Assembly (NCBI GenBank): GCA_960531495.1 | Contig: OY482859.1 | Coordinates: 18,130,286-18,194,285 of the forward strand | Length of the DNA stretch: 64,000 bases | Source of the DNA: Zeus faber | Lineage: Eukaryota > Chordata > Actinopteri > Zeiformes > Zeidae | Direction of reading: 5' to 3' | In this document: one piece after another, positions 1 to 64,000 of the stretch | How the letters are laid out: every line of letters begins with the position of its first letter | Numbering within the stretch: the first letter of the stretch is position 1 | Position numbers and translations under genes: made by a program | Notes under the pieces: model-generated | What the model saw: only the letters and a program-made list of their open reading frames with translations | Told to the model about the DNA's origin: nothing | Database searches by the model: none

Positions 1-1928
1 CCACTGATCTGTGACTCCACACTGCAGTGAACATATTTGGTCTCCTGGACCTGTTTCCCCCTTCTAATTTGTCTGAGAAAGAGGAAGCTCTGGGTTCAGT
101 TTGTGTCATACAGCCTCCACAATGGGTCTCTAACGAATGTCCTCATAGATTAAAAATAAGTCTAGGTAATGACTTTTTGTTTGCTTCTTTTGAAAGGAAA
201 ACATTGTCGAATTGACACATGACATTTGCAAGCCAACGTATTCCAGTTGAATACGAACAGAAACGGGGCTTTCAGGTGAGTGTCACGGCTCTATTTTCAG
301 CAGCGGCTGTCAGAGATTCCCGGGAAATTGTATTCTCTGGTTAATGATTCGCAGACTCATCCTGCCCAGGAAGAGATCCCTGGGAAGATGAGTAAGAGGT
401 TAGGATTCCGAAAAGTTCTGCTTGGACACACAGGGCGGACTGCAAGCTCAGCTGGGGGGGGGGCGACGGAATATTAGGATGATGAAGGATTGGATGATGG
501 AAGGATGGGATGGATGTGGTCAGTACTGACAGAGATCCAGTGCTTTGAGATGGACCTTTGTCAAAACATCCACCTCACATGAAAAATATCCATAAGAACC
601 AATGGTGTATGTACAACATATAACATATACAACATACCATTCCTAGAGATGGATTTTTTTTATTTTTTATCGTACCGAACCGCAGGGGATGAATTTGGTC
701 TGACATCAAATCCATGGCACGAGACAGCTGCAAGAGGCCTGTGGGACATACAATCCCGAATATCCTGTGAGACATACCAAGCATCGACCTGCAGCCGCCC
801 CAATGAGCATGTCGGCCCAACTCCATGACCCGAAGTGAGAGAGGGAGACGACAAGCCGCTCTGTGGAGCATCAGTACTAGAAGACCGCCGTCCATTTCTC
901 TTAGCGCTGGGGTGCCCCGCTCAGGAAAATAGTAGTTTGAGCGTAATAAATTGAGACAGGTTTGATTCTGTGTGGCAGATTTGGGGGGTGGAAAAAACCT
1001 CAAACCCATAGAAATAATTCCAAGGACAGTGATGCATCTCCGTACGGTAGATTTGAAGACAAAGCTTGTTTTTTCTCAGAATTTCGTTTCTGTGAATGTC
1101 ATGGCGCCGGGGCTTATTATTTTGCAGACACAGCGACCTCTGCTGGAGGAGATTATATGGTGCGCGTGTGCTTCTCAAACATGAACTTCTCAAACACCTT
1201 TAACGTGTAATTTATTGAAAACCAAAAGTCGTTGAGAGCAACCACAGGTTAGATTTTTTTTGTTATACTCTAACATTACTTATTCGCCTATGGAAGTGAA
1301 AACTGATGTCAATGCTTAGATTCAAACCGGGACCTGTGTATGTCTTTTAGCCTTTGAGGACGGTACATCAACAGATGGCTAAGTTATTTAGGGTAACTCT
1401 TGCTGCTTTTGCCCATCCTTCTTTCAGTCTGGTGGACTTTTTGTTAAAGGGAGTAGACAGGACACCATCCATCTGCATTTTTCACACATGACAGAGAGCA
1501 GTTGGCAGAGTTTGGGAGTCAGTAATATGCCACCTGGTGTCTCAGTATGGGTTGTATTATACAACAAGGTCTCTTATTGTGTGGTGTGTATTATTGCATC
1601 TACATTGTTTTTCATTGGTTTTTATTGTTCACCACAATTTCTAAAATGCAGTTTTAGTGCAAAACAGTTGACCAAATGAAATTTAACAGACTTGAATTGA
1701 TTTGGCTTCACAGGAAGCGTCACATAAAAATGAGCGCAAGTGAACCGTACAAGCAAGCATAAGTAATACTACATTTAGGTCACATCAAGTTTATTTGTGT
1801 TGCCCTTAATCACAGCACAGTCTCGCAGGGCTTCACAAGCTCCACATTTCACATAGAAATCCACGGCATCCCTTCATCCTAACCCCCCACCCGGGCACTA
1901 ATCCAATGTTCCTCTGTACATCTTTCAG
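1..1928. other. rap1gap intron sequence, 5' part of window
   Basis: No exon is supported here; the expected first coding exon (an MSGRKRSF-like sequence ending in GG) was looked for and not seen. The stretch 575-1009 has an open frame on the minus strand with no recognisable domain. There are no long microsatellites. Confidence 0.6.
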
Positions 1929-29284
<27,356 letters not shown>

Positions 29285-30500
29285 CCCCCCCATCCGCCTG
29301 GTTACTGGATCTTCATCTACAGGTTAGCTGCCGCTGCTATGCATCCTCACAGGGTGTGGCACACTTACTATGTAGAGATAGATGGATAGATAGATAGCCA
29401 AGGTTGGTGCAGACTATAAATATATTATATACACAGGCAACAGAACCCATGGTGGATTGTAATAAATTGTATTTGATAGGAACAATCAATTATTAATGTC
29501 ACTTAAGTTTTTTAGCATTGCACAGTGCAGCTTTTATCCTCAATACCTAAAAAATAAAAGTGCGACAACATTGTGGTTGCCCTTCAAATTCGTCCTTTTT
29601 AACTGAGACTCTCCCCCTCTCAAAGCATTTCCATAAGTCACAATCCTCCCGAGCAATGAGACGAGGGCGGGCGTTTGCCATGACCAGGAAGGAGGACGCG
29701 GAGCCTGTCCCACCTGTCGGTCAGTGAGGCTGCGGCGCTCCGAGCCAGGGGGCCCTGCGAGGCCCGGTGGAGCCCGGACAGGAGGAGGCGAAGTGGGGCC
29801 AGGTTTTGCACAGTGTTGTTTCTTTCCACCAACCCGTTCACGCGTCTGTTGCCTGGTTTCTTCTTCGTTTGGCATGCCCTTTTTCTTAAGAGCACACTTT
29901 TTATTTGCAAGGTAAATTGTTTATTTGTTCCAAGATGTTTGCTTTGTGTCGTCGAGGCCTAGATGTGCTGTGTACACAGGGTAAAGACAGTGCCATTGAA
30001 CTCTTATCAGAGTTTGTAAAAAAGGACTTTTGCTGCTACATGGCTGGTGACTAAAAAGCCTGGAAGCATCTATTTTCCAGAGCAATGAAAACTTTAGCTA
30101 AGAAATGAGACTTTTTTTGAATAAGAAAATACCAAATACTCAAGATTAAACTTGCGTGAAGGAAAAAGTGTTCATTGTGATTTATAGTTGTTATGTTCTA
30201 TACTATTAAGTGTGGTAGTACGTTTGATTCAGGATCAGTGATTGTAATTTGTCGACTAGCGTTACCTTCATCATGTCGTCTTAACAACTGTACCATAAAG
30301 CTAAAGCAAACACCTTCTAGAAAGGGACTGTACCGTGTTTGCTTCGAGCCAAGTCTCAAAACGTTAAACATGCTACAGAGATGAAAGTGAAAGAAATGTA
30401 TCATAAAAGACGTGACATGGCCTTAAAACCTAAAGAGTTTATTGTTTCCTAAGATTTGTGTTACCTCGCTCCTCATGAATAAACATGACCTACAAGAGCA
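29285..30500 (+). other. rap1gap: rap1gap 3' UTR (extent uncertain)
   Basis: Noncoding sequence downstream of the TAA at 29282-29284. The first good polyadenylation hexamer is AATAAA at 30478-30483. Further hexamers at 30991, 31292 and 31728 could give longer UTRs. A chance open frame on the minus strand (29540-29875) has no recognisable content. Confidence 0.55.
30478..30483 (+). terminator. rap1gap: Polyadenylation signal candidate for rap1gap
   Basis: AATAAA hexamer about 1.2 kb after the stop codon, the first after the CDS on the + strand. Alternatives lie at 30991-30996, 31292-31297 and 31728-31733. Confidence 0.45.
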
Positions 30501-31638
30501 GTAATTGGACAGCAGTATCAGGTGTATTGCAAAACTGATTCATATATTTATATTCAACAGAGATTTTACGTACCATTGAAATTCAGAAAAATATGAAAAT
30601 ATCTTTGCCATGCACCTGTAAAGCATTTTATCACGATAATCCACAGTGGTTATTACATGGCACGTTTTGTGTACGAAGTGGCCATATGGAATGGAAATAT
30701 TGATTATCGCCTGGTTTATCCATGTCATCAGTGGCTGTGGGGACCAACCTCTGTACATTGTGTTTTCAGTCTTTCTCTTTTGGATTTTTTTTTTTTTTTT
30801 AGATGAGGCATGATTTGTTATGTAACCATGTTATGCTGAATCTCTGTGATCATACTGACATACTAAATAGTTATATTGAAGTATTTTATGTACATACAGT
30901 ATGTTTCTCAGCAATTTATCAGAAATCTGTCATCTGTTAATCCCTTACCATTCCAGAGTTCTTCATTTCTTTCAGGAAATTAAGCATTTAAATAAATTCA
31001 TTTAAATCTGGTTATTGAAATAATTGGATTGGTATTTGTTTTTAATAAGATGCATTTAAAGTCAGAACACTAAAATACTTCAAAAACATTTTGCCATAGA
31101 TCAATATATATATGTATACAGACAAAATACAGGAATTACTTATTTATTTTTGATTTGATAATACAAACACCTAATCATTATTACATATCCAATTCTATAT
31201 AAAATAAATACTGCCAGTTTTTCAATTGTATTGTCCTATAATGCCTGTGCCCTTATCTTTCAATATGATTTTGAAAGATAAAAAGTTGAGGAATAAAATG
31301 ATTTTACAAACGATGATGTTCGCTTCCTGTGTGTGCACTCATCCAGACAGTATACGCAGTTTCTTGCACCAATTCCATTAATATCGTGATATAAAATGCT
31401 TTATATGAAATAGTTATTTTATAATGAGTCAAATTCTGCTAGTGTGAAAAGCACTTTTTAAACCCCCTTTCCCACAAAATACACTATACTGTATACACGC
31501 ATGGAAAGTTGGCCCATTTTCTTCAGTCTACCTCCCTCTAGGGGTGTGAATTTGGCATTATAAGTGTGACATACAGATATGTCATAAGTATACAAGAAAA
31601 ACATGAGACGTAAATGTAGGGGGCGATACACACAAATA

Positions 31639-31640
<2 letters not shown>

Positions 31641-31673
<33 letters not shown>

Positions 31674-31677
31674 TGTG

Positions 31678-31722
<45 letters not shown>
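31641..31722. repeat. Compound (TG)n(TA)n microsatellite
   Basis: TG units followed by TA units in the rap1gap-aurkaip1 intergenic region. Confidence 0.95.
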
Positions 31723-31869
31723 TGTATAATAAAGTGAAGTCTTTCTTGAATTTGTATTTGACTTTTAATTGTGTACAACTATTAGACATTGCCTTCTTAT
31801 CGTATTCGTTTTGGTTAACTTGCATTTGGGTTTAATTTCCTACACAAAAACCCTTTGAATGAAGGGGAT

Positions 31870-31960
31870 TATAAGATAAGATGCCCTTTATTGAGCTCCT
31901 TAGGGGAAATTCAGGCGTTGCAGCAGCTCAATGGGGAAAAGTACATACTGTATAGTAGGA
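31870..31960. mobile_element. Interspersed-repeat fragment (TTTATTGA...GGGGAAATTCAG type)
   Basis: Contains CCCTTTATTGAGC and CTTAGGGGAAATTCAGGCG followed by TTGCAGCAGC. This resembles a tail sequence very common in teleost interspersed repeats, which I recall as TTTATTGATCCC...GGGGAAATT. The family assignment is uncertain. Confidence 0.4.
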
Positions 31961-32421
31961 GGCTGTACGCTTAATTCACAATATAATTATTGTATGTATA
32001 TTATACACACAATAAGCAACCCAACAGTAAAAGCAAAATAAGTAAAAAAGCAATGACAATAAACGGCTCAAGAATGTACAGCTTCATTATTTCAATGAAA
32101 TGCGAGAGAACATTTATTTGAATGAGATGTGCAGAGTGAACTAGGATGGACATGTGTAATATTCTTTCAAATGAATTATTACTATTAATCAGTAAATATT
32201 ACCTGTCCTGTGAAGAATAGTAATAACAGTAATAATAATTATTATAATATAAAAATGATTGCGACAGATAAGAATACCCTTACCCTTAAAGTGCTTAACA
32301 TAGAAGGGAATTAAACAAATGCCTGAAGTTCCACATGCCAAACATTTACAATAATCATTTTGAGGGACATTTGAATGTATCCATCATTTCCCATGCATAA
32401 TCATATTTATTATTATTGCTG

Positions 32422-32426
<5 letters not shown>

Positions 32427-32452
<26 letters not shown>

Positions 32453-33032
32453 TCTATTTATTTATTTATCTATTTACCTATTTATCTATTTACCTATTTA
32501 TCTATTTATCTATTTATCTATTTACCTATTTATCTATTTACCTATTCATCTATTTATCTATTTACCTATTTATCTACATACCTATTTATCTACATACCTA
32601 TTTATCTATTTATCTATTTATCTATTTACCTATTTATCTATTTACCTATTTATCTATTTATCTATTTACCTATTTACATATCTATCTATCTATTTACCTA
32701 TTCATCTATTTACCTATTTATCTATTTACCTATTTATCTATTTATCTATTTATCTATTTACCTATTTATCTATTTACCTATTTATCTATTTATCTATTTA
32801 CCTATTTACCTATCTATCTATTTACCTATTCATCTATTTACCTATTTATCTATTTACCTATTTATCTATTTATCTATTTACCTATTTACCTATTTACCTA
32901 TTTACCTATTTACCTATTTATCTATTTATCCATTTACCTATTTATCTATTTATCTATTTACCTATTTACCTATTTACCTATTTACCTATTTATCTATTTC
33001 TCTATTTCTCTATTTCTCTATTTCTCTATTTC
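32427..33032. repeat. Array of 8-bp repeats (TATTTATC / TATTTACC)
   Basis: About 600 bp made of two 8-bp words, TATTTATC and TATTTACC, with occasional variants (TATTCATC, TACATACC). The 3' end is a run of TATTTCTC units. A block containing the rare TTCATC variant after TATCTATC recurs at 32701 and 32829, a 128-bp spacing (16 units), which indicates higher-order duplication. The repeat is open in several frames and so produces long meaningless reading frames. It ends some 50 bp before the ETS sites of the aurkaip1 promoter. Confidence 0.95.
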
Positions 33033-33082
33033 TTTTGACGGACATTGGACAGACTTACAGTGGACTCGAGAAGCCTGTGAAA

Positions 33083-33122
33083 CCGGAAGCGTCATATATT
33101 CACGTTACACAAACCGGAAGTG
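33083..33122 (+). promoter_or_regulatory. aurkaip1: Paired ETS/GABP (NRF-2) motifs in the aurkaip1 promoter
   Basis: CCGGAAG occurs at 33083-33089 and CCGGAAGTG at 33114-33122, 31 bp apart on the same strand, about 450-490 bp before the start codon. GABP (NRF-2) commonly binds tandem sites of this kind in promoters of nuclear genes for mitochondrial proteins, which fits the product of the next gene. The transcription start is not directly visible. A 5' UTR intron probably ends at the acceptor ggcag at 33511-33515. Confidence 0.5.
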
Positions 33123-33574
33123 GTCACCCAGAGTCACATTGAAGACGCGCTGAGCCCGTCAGAGGTTGTATAACGTGCTGTTTTCTTTGACTATAACGTG
33201 CAGGTTTGCGCATTCATTCACTTGTGTGTGTAGTTAAACTCGCCAATATGCAGCGGACAGAGTAGTGGCGTATTTAGGAGTGACGTTCCCGCTCAACGCC
33301 GTGAAATGAATGAAGCCCCGTTGCGGACGATAGCGTGAGCTAGGTTCACGCTGATGAGCCACTGTTTACATGAGAACAACCTGGGCAGGGGCGTGGGTTT
33401 GGCTTGGGCCGGGTTAATGCTAGACATCCCCGCTGCCCCCCGCCACTGAAATGAATACAGCTTGGCGTGGTGGAGCCATGTCTAATCTTTCCCTTTTTGT
33501 CTACCACGTCGGCAGGACGACTGATCTGCCAAGTCCTTCCTGATGACGGTACCCAAATAACCATCGAATTGATC

Positions 33575-34644
33575 ATGTTCATCTCAAGAGTTGCACCTCG
33601 TCTGAACCTGCTGCGTGGAGCTACTAGTGAGTTTCACCAAAGTGCTTCAAATATTTGGGATTGGGGACAGTTGCTCATTGTGGCTGTATTGACCAAGCTG
33701 ACATGCTGCGCTCTTCTGTGTTCGTAGGCACATTTCAAAATCGCGGTCGAATCTTGAGCGGAGCTGTACAAACTGCCTTTCCCGTCCGTGACTCCTCTTT
33801 AAATGTGACACTGAGAAGCTACTCCACCGCTGCGGACAACAGACCGCCTCCTCGATGGGTCCAACTTGAGCCCGAGCTGGACGAGGCTCTTGTCCCCCGC
33901 AACCTGTCAGTGAGCCCCCTAGAGAGCTGGCTCTCCCTGCGGTACTCTCTCCCTCCGTTTCTGGAGTCTCCACAGCCTCAGGAAGAAGTTGAGCTGCTGG
34001 AGGAAAAGGTGCTGCCTCCCTTCTCTGTCCCTCTTTTGGAGGACGGAGAGGGCTCGGCAACACCCCTTGGCTGCAAAAATGTTCTGGAGATCAGGCGGCG
34101 CAAGATGAACCGACATAAATACAAGAAATTGCAGAAACGGACAAAGTTTCTAAAAAGGAGGGTGCTTGAGGGAAGGGGGAGGAAGAAGCAGGTGAGTGTT
34201 TCCCCTCCTCCGGCAAAGAGCTGTCATATTGTGAACTCTTTTTTTTTTTTAACACCGTGACAAATTTGGTTAATTTCTGCCGTGATTACCTGTTTTCTAC
34301 CATGCTGCCTCCCTAACGAAAGCTGCATAAGTTATACTCTGATACAATTCGTAGGTTTGATAAGAATGGAATTAAATGTGGCAAAACTCTTGGAGGATTT
34401 ATTGTAAAGCTACAGTACGTATCAAGCCGTATAATTATGTGTGCTCTAGATTTTAAAAGTTGGCGTTGGCATCATGATAACTGTGTGTGGGTGTGCGTGT
34501 ATGTGTGTGTGTCTTTGTCTTGTACAGAAGCTTTTTGAGAAGGATTTGAAGAGGATTTGGACACGGGCTGGACTGAGGAACCCTCCGGAGGGATGGACAG
34601 CACCCAAGATTTTCGTTAAACAGCACGGGAACAGAAGGGACTGA
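33575..34644 (+). CDS. aurkaip1: Aurora kinase A-interacting protein 1 / mitoribosomal protein mS38
   Basis: Coding exons 33575-33626, 33728-34191 and 34528-34644 (TGA at 34642) give 210 residues; human is 199. The protein is a small-subunit mitochondrial ribosome component and was first named for binding Aurora A. The N-terminus ([17 protein letters not shown]) is rich in Arg and hydrophobic residues and lacks acids, as expected of a mitochondrial presequence. The middle is Pro/Glu-rich and variable. The C-terminus holds the family signature: [42 protein letters not shown] and [12 protein letters not shown]. Splice sites are consensus (gtgagt donors; gtag and acag acceptors). The ATG follows a probable UTR exon that begins at 33516. 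Downstream mxra8 is only a few hundred bases away in the same orientation, as in human. Confidence 0.96.
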
Positions 34645-34806
34645 GGAGTGCTCACCGTGCTTCCACTGACTGTCACAACCCAGACCCTGCTGCGACATAC
34701 CTCTCACACCGCTGTTCTACACGTCTGAAATACAATGTACGGAGTCCACTTTCTGCCCTCTTGACGTATTCCGCAAAAAATGTTTTTAAGAAGGTCTTGA
34801 GGACCT

Positions 34807-34812
34807 AATAAA
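34807..34812 (+). terminator. aurkaip1: Polyadenylation signal of aurkaip1
   Basis: AATAAA, overlapping a short run of AATAAATAAATAAA, 163 bases after the stop codon. It gives a short 3' UTR and leaves about 550 bases to the mxra8 start codon. Confidence 0.75.
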
Positions 34813-34829
34813 TAAATAAACGGCCCAAA

Positions 34830-35365
34830 AAATGTTGCGTATTGGTTTTGTTTTTATTTCTGTCCTTTTTTTTTTTTCCTCTAAGGCATAAATGCGATGA
34901 TACTGATATTGGGATGAATAAAAAGCATCTGGAATACATGCTGCAGTTCTTGATTCAAGCTCTAGATAGCAGCATCCGGCCTTTCATAGCGCCCCTCTAT
35001 CGTTAAGACAGGACCGCGTCGTTTTGGGGAGGTTTTGTCGCTGATGGCTGTTCAGGTTTTTGTTGATTGCGGTGTTTTTAAAACAACGAATGCACGCGAG
35101 TTGCGTCCCCCGTGGTCCTTGCTTGTGTAGCGGCAGGAGCCAGATGTTTGCGGATGCGAGCGGCGGTGCCAGAGCGGCGTTGGGTTTCATCCCATCCAGG
35201 GGCGGAGCGTCCGGGTGATCGCTCACAGGAACAACAGAAGTTCGGCTCCGACCAGAGTTTGTCCAAGTTGACCCTTGTTTTTCATCCGTTGTGTTCACAT
35301 GCGCCCGTAAGGTGTCGACCGTCTTTGCCCTCCCTCAGCGTCTGGGCGAAAGGATTCACAGCGAC
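34830..35365 (+). promoter_or_regulatory. mxra8: mxra8 promoter and 5' UTR region
   Basis: A compact interval between the aurkaip1 poly(A) signal and the mxra8 ATG. Its second half (about 35020-35260) is CpG-rich compared with the flanks, as expected of a promoter or first exon. No TATA box is obvious and the transcription start cannot be fixed by eye. Confidence 0.45.
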
Positions 35366-43034
<7,669 letters not shown>

Positions 43035-44180
43035 ATGTGCATTTGGAGTCGCTGTGCAGCTGCTGGCAGGTCCAGGGCAGAGAACAGGAAGAGGAGGAAT
43101 GAGGAGGAAGTGATGGAACCAGGAGGAGACGGAGGCCGTAGAGGACACCGGGGGAGCTCTCCCTCCTCCGCTCTCGTTCAGCTTTTCTCTTAAGGAAGCA
43201 TCTTTTTTCTTTTTCAAGTTTTGATTCAAGTTCCATTTCGATATACTCTTACTAAAATCCGGTTAAACATGCAGTAGTCCGTCTCCTCAGTCCTTATATT
43301 TTATTATGTATTTTGGGGTAACATTGCGTCACATTTTGTCTTCCTTTTCCCCCTAATTATCACTGCAATGCACGCTTTGTTTGCATCTGTGTTCTAAGGT
43401 TCTAAAGTGTGATGTTCTATGTGTGTGCGCTGACAAGCTCACCACTTGCCACCAAAAATGAATTCTGATCTTTTGGTTTTGCACAAACCTTGCTGTACTG
43501 TAATTCATAATACATATTCTGCTTGCAAAATTTACTGTATTTAGGGACTACATGAAGAGTTTTGTTGGAGAAATTAGACATGAATTGTTTGGAAAATTCC
43601 TATTAAATGTTAGGATTTGATGCATACCTTTTAGGAGTATATTAGTCTACTGCGGTTGCAAAAGTGATTAAACTTTAACCTTCATTTTAGATTAAATTGC
43701 ACTTTACTACTAACAAGGGGGAATTGCATTAGGGATGCTAAACGAACGACTTAAGGTCATGATATTTTTTCCCCAGAATGGAAATATATACATTAGGAAA
43801 TCTATATTATATAACAGAAGGAAGGTAAATCATGATAACAATATTGGACTATGGACTAAATCTGCCATGACTCAGGAATTAAAAGTCTTAAGATTATGAA
43901 TTAGATCTACTTAGAATTAGATCGTTGTTTCTTTTAATAACTTGATGGCATTAAACATGTAAAAAAAGAACACCACCCTGGGCAGCAAACACTGCATTTT
44001 TAACTGGGCATGTAAGCAAATAGCAAGGCAATTCTCCTGAAACTGCTCTAAACTGTATTGTGTGTTTTTTGGGGACCGTGTTATGTTGAATCACCTACTA
44101 CTTAGCTTCACACATACTGTACACACAACCTTGAATGTTGCTGTTTTTTAATAATAAAAGATTTATTGTATAAAAGAGTC
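43035..44180 (+). other. mxra8: mxra8 3' UTR
   Basis: An AT-rich noncoding stretch from the TGA to a polyadenylation signal AATAAA at 44153-44158, about 1.1 kb and compatible with a long 3' UTR. Minus-strand frames at 42925-43236 are chance complements of purine-rich UTR. Confidence 0.6.
44153..44158 (+). terminator. mxra8: Polyadenylation signal of mxra8
   Basis: AATAAA inside AATAATAAAAG, the first canonical hexamer after the mxra8 stop codon. Confidence 0.6.
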
Positions 44181-44788
44181 ACGCTGTATGTTATGGGAGT
44201 TTCCGCTTTTTGCTGGAGCGTATGTAGTTGTCGCTACTCTAACAAGAGACCAACATTTGTATCCGAAATGAATGACCCTGAGGTTGGAAGAAGGGAGAAA
44301 TGGAATCGGTTAAGAAAATAGATCTAATGGTTTTCAGTTGAGATTTTTCAGAACAATTCAAAGTGAGGGATATGACTATTAAATATATTGATTTTTTGAA
44401 ACGTATTTATTCGTAATTATTACATTATGAACCGAATTATCCCACAGCATCGACTCCAGTCCATGTGGTCTGTAAACACTGTTTATAGTTTGTTTATAGA
44501 ATACTGCGGCAAATTCTGCCCCCTACTGCTGTAACACGACGCTTCATTACGTTCCGTGTCTATAAGCAAAAATAATAGATTGACCCATATAACAGCGATT
44601 GTTGAAATAACAGGTCATCCACCCCCCAAAAATCCTGTTGTTTCCGACAGTTGCTTTTAATGATTGTAATCCATTTTATTTAGTGTGAGGGTATAGTTTC
44701 CAAAAATCCTTCTAATTCCGCTTTGTTAAAATACATGTCTATTGTGCCATAACCCAGTAGGTGGATCGGACCACTGGATTGTATGTCA

Positions 44789-44820
<32 letters not shown>
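44789..44820. repeat. (AAT)n trinucleotide repeat
   Basis: About 10 units in the mxra8-dvl1 spacer. Confidence 0.95.
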
Positions 44821-44821
<1 letters not shown>

Positions 44822-45029
44822 CATTGTTTGTATCGATTTGATCAATAAGATTTTATAAAAGAGTCAAAACAATCAGTTTGTATAATTTTGATGAATATAA
44901 TAAAATAAAACCTTTGAAAAATAGCCAAAATACAAACATGCAACCATTATTCGGATCAATGATATTTTCTAAGTGCCCCAATGCACGCGTTTAATCCCTT
45001 TTTATCAATAATTAAAAAAAAAAAAGAGT

Positions 45030-45134
<105 letters not shown>

Positions 45135-45170
45135 AATAACCTCGTTTTCAAAGAGCGCAAGCGCATTGTT

Positions 45171-45589
45171 CGCGTCGCTCGGAGGATGAAAACAAATGGC
45201 ACGGAACCCCCGCTAGATGGCAGCACCGCCCCGCCGTGGCCCCGCCGGGGAGCAGCTCCGGTCCGGGCTCCGGCGCAGCGCAGGGACGCGGACCGTCCCT
45301 TCCTGTTTAGAACCGAGCCAGCCACCGTACCGAGACGCACCGGGGAGGGAGCGCGGCCGCCGCGGAGAAGGGAGGGAAGAGAGAGAGAGAGAGAGAGAGA
45401 GAAAAACACAAACAAACACAACAACAACGCGATAATGTCGACGCTTATGTCAAGGTTATTTATTTCCCGGCGCGCGGCACGCAGGTTTATTTATTAGCCA
45501 TGATGTTATTCTACGGGTAGCTCGCAGCGCGGCAGGCCTTTCCACTCGTTCCTTCCCAAGCGTCGGTGTCCTCCCTCCCTCCCTCTCTC
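45171..45589 (+). promoter_or_regulatory. dvl1: dvl1 promoter / 5' UTR, CpG-rich
   Basis: A sharp change from AT-rich spacer to GC- and CpG-rich sequence, with a (GA)n run at 45378-45402, just before the dvl1 start codon. It looks like a CpG-island promoter. A CTCF-like motif sits at 45210-45222. No TATA box is evident. Confidence 0.55.
45210..45222 (+). promoter_or_regulatory. CTCF-like motif upstream of dvl1
   Basis: CCGCTAGATGGCA fits the core CTCF consensus CCASYAGRKGGCR at all positions except the third (G for A). It lies in the CpG-rich promoter about 370 bp before the start codon. Motif evidence only. Confidence 0.4.
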
Positions 45590-63019
<17,430 letters not shown>

Positions 63020-63055
63020 GTACATTGAGTTCAAATCCAAGGCTGGATTCATTGT

Positions 63056-63059
63056 GTAT

Positions 63060-63090
<31 letters not shown>

Positions 63091-63093
63091 TAG
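63056..63093. repeat. (TTTA)n repeat
   Basis: About 9 units shortly after the last dvl1 exon in the window. Confidence 0.95.
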
Positions 63094-63681
63094 GTAAAAG
63101 TGGTCATCCGTGCAATTATGTCGAAGTGAAAGGCAGCACCGGTGAATTTGATAAATCAGCATCACCTTGTTACGTTCATTAAACGGTGGACATGGATGAG
63201 CGTTCACTCAAGGAAACAGCACACTCAAGACAAAAAAAAAAAATATCCCCACCCCCTCAAGTGACCAAGAAAATGAACAAATCAGTCGATCGGAAGACGG
63301 CAAGCATTCGAGAAAAGAATTTCAGCATCTTACAGTGACAAGTGTAAACCAGGATGAGGGAAAGAAACAATGGATTATGGATTCCCACTTTAAACCCCTT
63401 GGCTCGACTCTGCGCTTTTGAAAGACGGCTGATTTTTCTTTTAGGTTGGGGAACTGGGAATATGCTGATGAGGGTGCACCAGTGTATTTCTGTCTGATTA
63501 CTTTTGATGTTATTAATGTCTGTAGTGCTTTGTTATTCCCCTTTGCCGTACTGTGTTATGAGCCGTTATTCTGCCTCTCCTGTTCCTTCCTGTTGCTGTC
63601 TCTCTTTGATCTCCGTGTGGCTGCTCTCTGTGGCCACACCCGATGCAAAACCCAAGGTGATTGCGTGTCTCCGCCATTTGC

Positions 63682-63975
<294 letters not shown>

Positions 63976-64000
63976 TTTTATTAGGCGTGTGTGGAAAAGC

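Larger units (their letters stand above)
30501..32426. other. AT-rich intergenic region
   Basis: Between the probable end of rap1gap and the 8-bp repeat array. It is AT-rich, with three more AATAAA hexamers, a compound (TG)n(TA)n repeat at 31641-31722 and a probable transposon tail at 31870-31960. No gene is visible on either strand. Confidence 0.6.

Noticed and set aside
575-1009. 144-codon minus-strand frame in the first intron stretch
   Set aside because: No recognisable domain, no splice or start context, and overlapping frames of similar quality on both strands.
32427-33032. Regular repeats reminiscent of a CRISPR array
   Set aside because: The units are 8 bp, contiguous, without unique spacers, and the locus is vertebrate.
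32375-33153. Open frames of 245-255 codons on the + strand rich in Ile, Tyr, Leu and Phe
   Set aside because: They are the translation of the 8-bp repeat, open in more than one frame because its words contain no frequent stop; no domain or gene structure.
45566-45589. Earlier dvl1 start codon
   Set aside because: The upstream in-frame start is GTG; the ATG at 45590 gives the conserved MAETKII start.

Overview
The window is vertebrate nuclear DNA, almost certainly from a ray-finned (teleost) fish. The evidence is intron-exon genes with GT-AG splice sites, many long (AC)n/(TG)n, (TC)n and (TA)n microsatellites, a tRNA-derived SINE with the tail typical of fish SINEs, and several short inverted-repeat transposon relics. 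I see no prokaryotic operon, phage, CRISPR array, rRNA or convincing tRNA gene. Nearly all long open frames outside the four genes are simple-repeat or chance frames.

Four protein-coding genes lie head to tail on the + strand. (1) rap1gap, a Rap1 GTPase-activating protein: I could place 23 coding exons from 1929 to 29284; the first coding exon is upstream of the window. (2) aurkaip1 (mitochondrial ribosomal protein mS38), 33575-34644, three coding exons. (3) mxra8, a two-Ig-domain single-pass membrane protein, 35366-43034, ten coding exons. (4) dvl1 (Dishevelled-1), from 45590 to beyond the window; the eight exons present end inside the PDZ domain at 63019. The order aurkaip1-mxra8-dvl1 and their common orientation match human 1p36.33. 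rap1gap sits directly upstream here, whereas human RAP1GAP lies at 1p36.12, far from the other three.

Layout: 1-29.3 kb rap1gap, including an 11 kb intron with a likely internal promoter near 10.0-10.36 kb; 29.3-33.0 kb 3' UTR, intergenic DNA and a 600-bp array of 8-bp repeats; 33.05-34.8 kb aurkaip1 with two ETS/GABP motifs in its promoter; 35.0-44.2 kb mxra8; 44.2-45.2 kb short spacer; 45.2-64 kb the 5' half of dvl1, with large introns rich in microsatellites and transposon fragments.

The genes are linked by position and not by a shared pathway: Rap1 signalling (rap1gap), mitochondrial translation (aurkaip1), cell adhesion (mxra8) and Wnt signalling (dvl1). I found no unknown multi-gene system. 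The most checkable unusual points concern splicing and repeats: an in-frame cassette exon in rap1gap that looks like a partial duplicate of the following exon, a possible 24-nt in-frame microexon, an exon that could supply an alternative start, a microsatellite acting as a polypyrimidine tract, and a 128-bp higher-order period in the array beside the aurkaip1 promoter. Exon boundaries were worked out by hand from reading frame, splice sites and remembered protein families; no alignment or RNA data were available.
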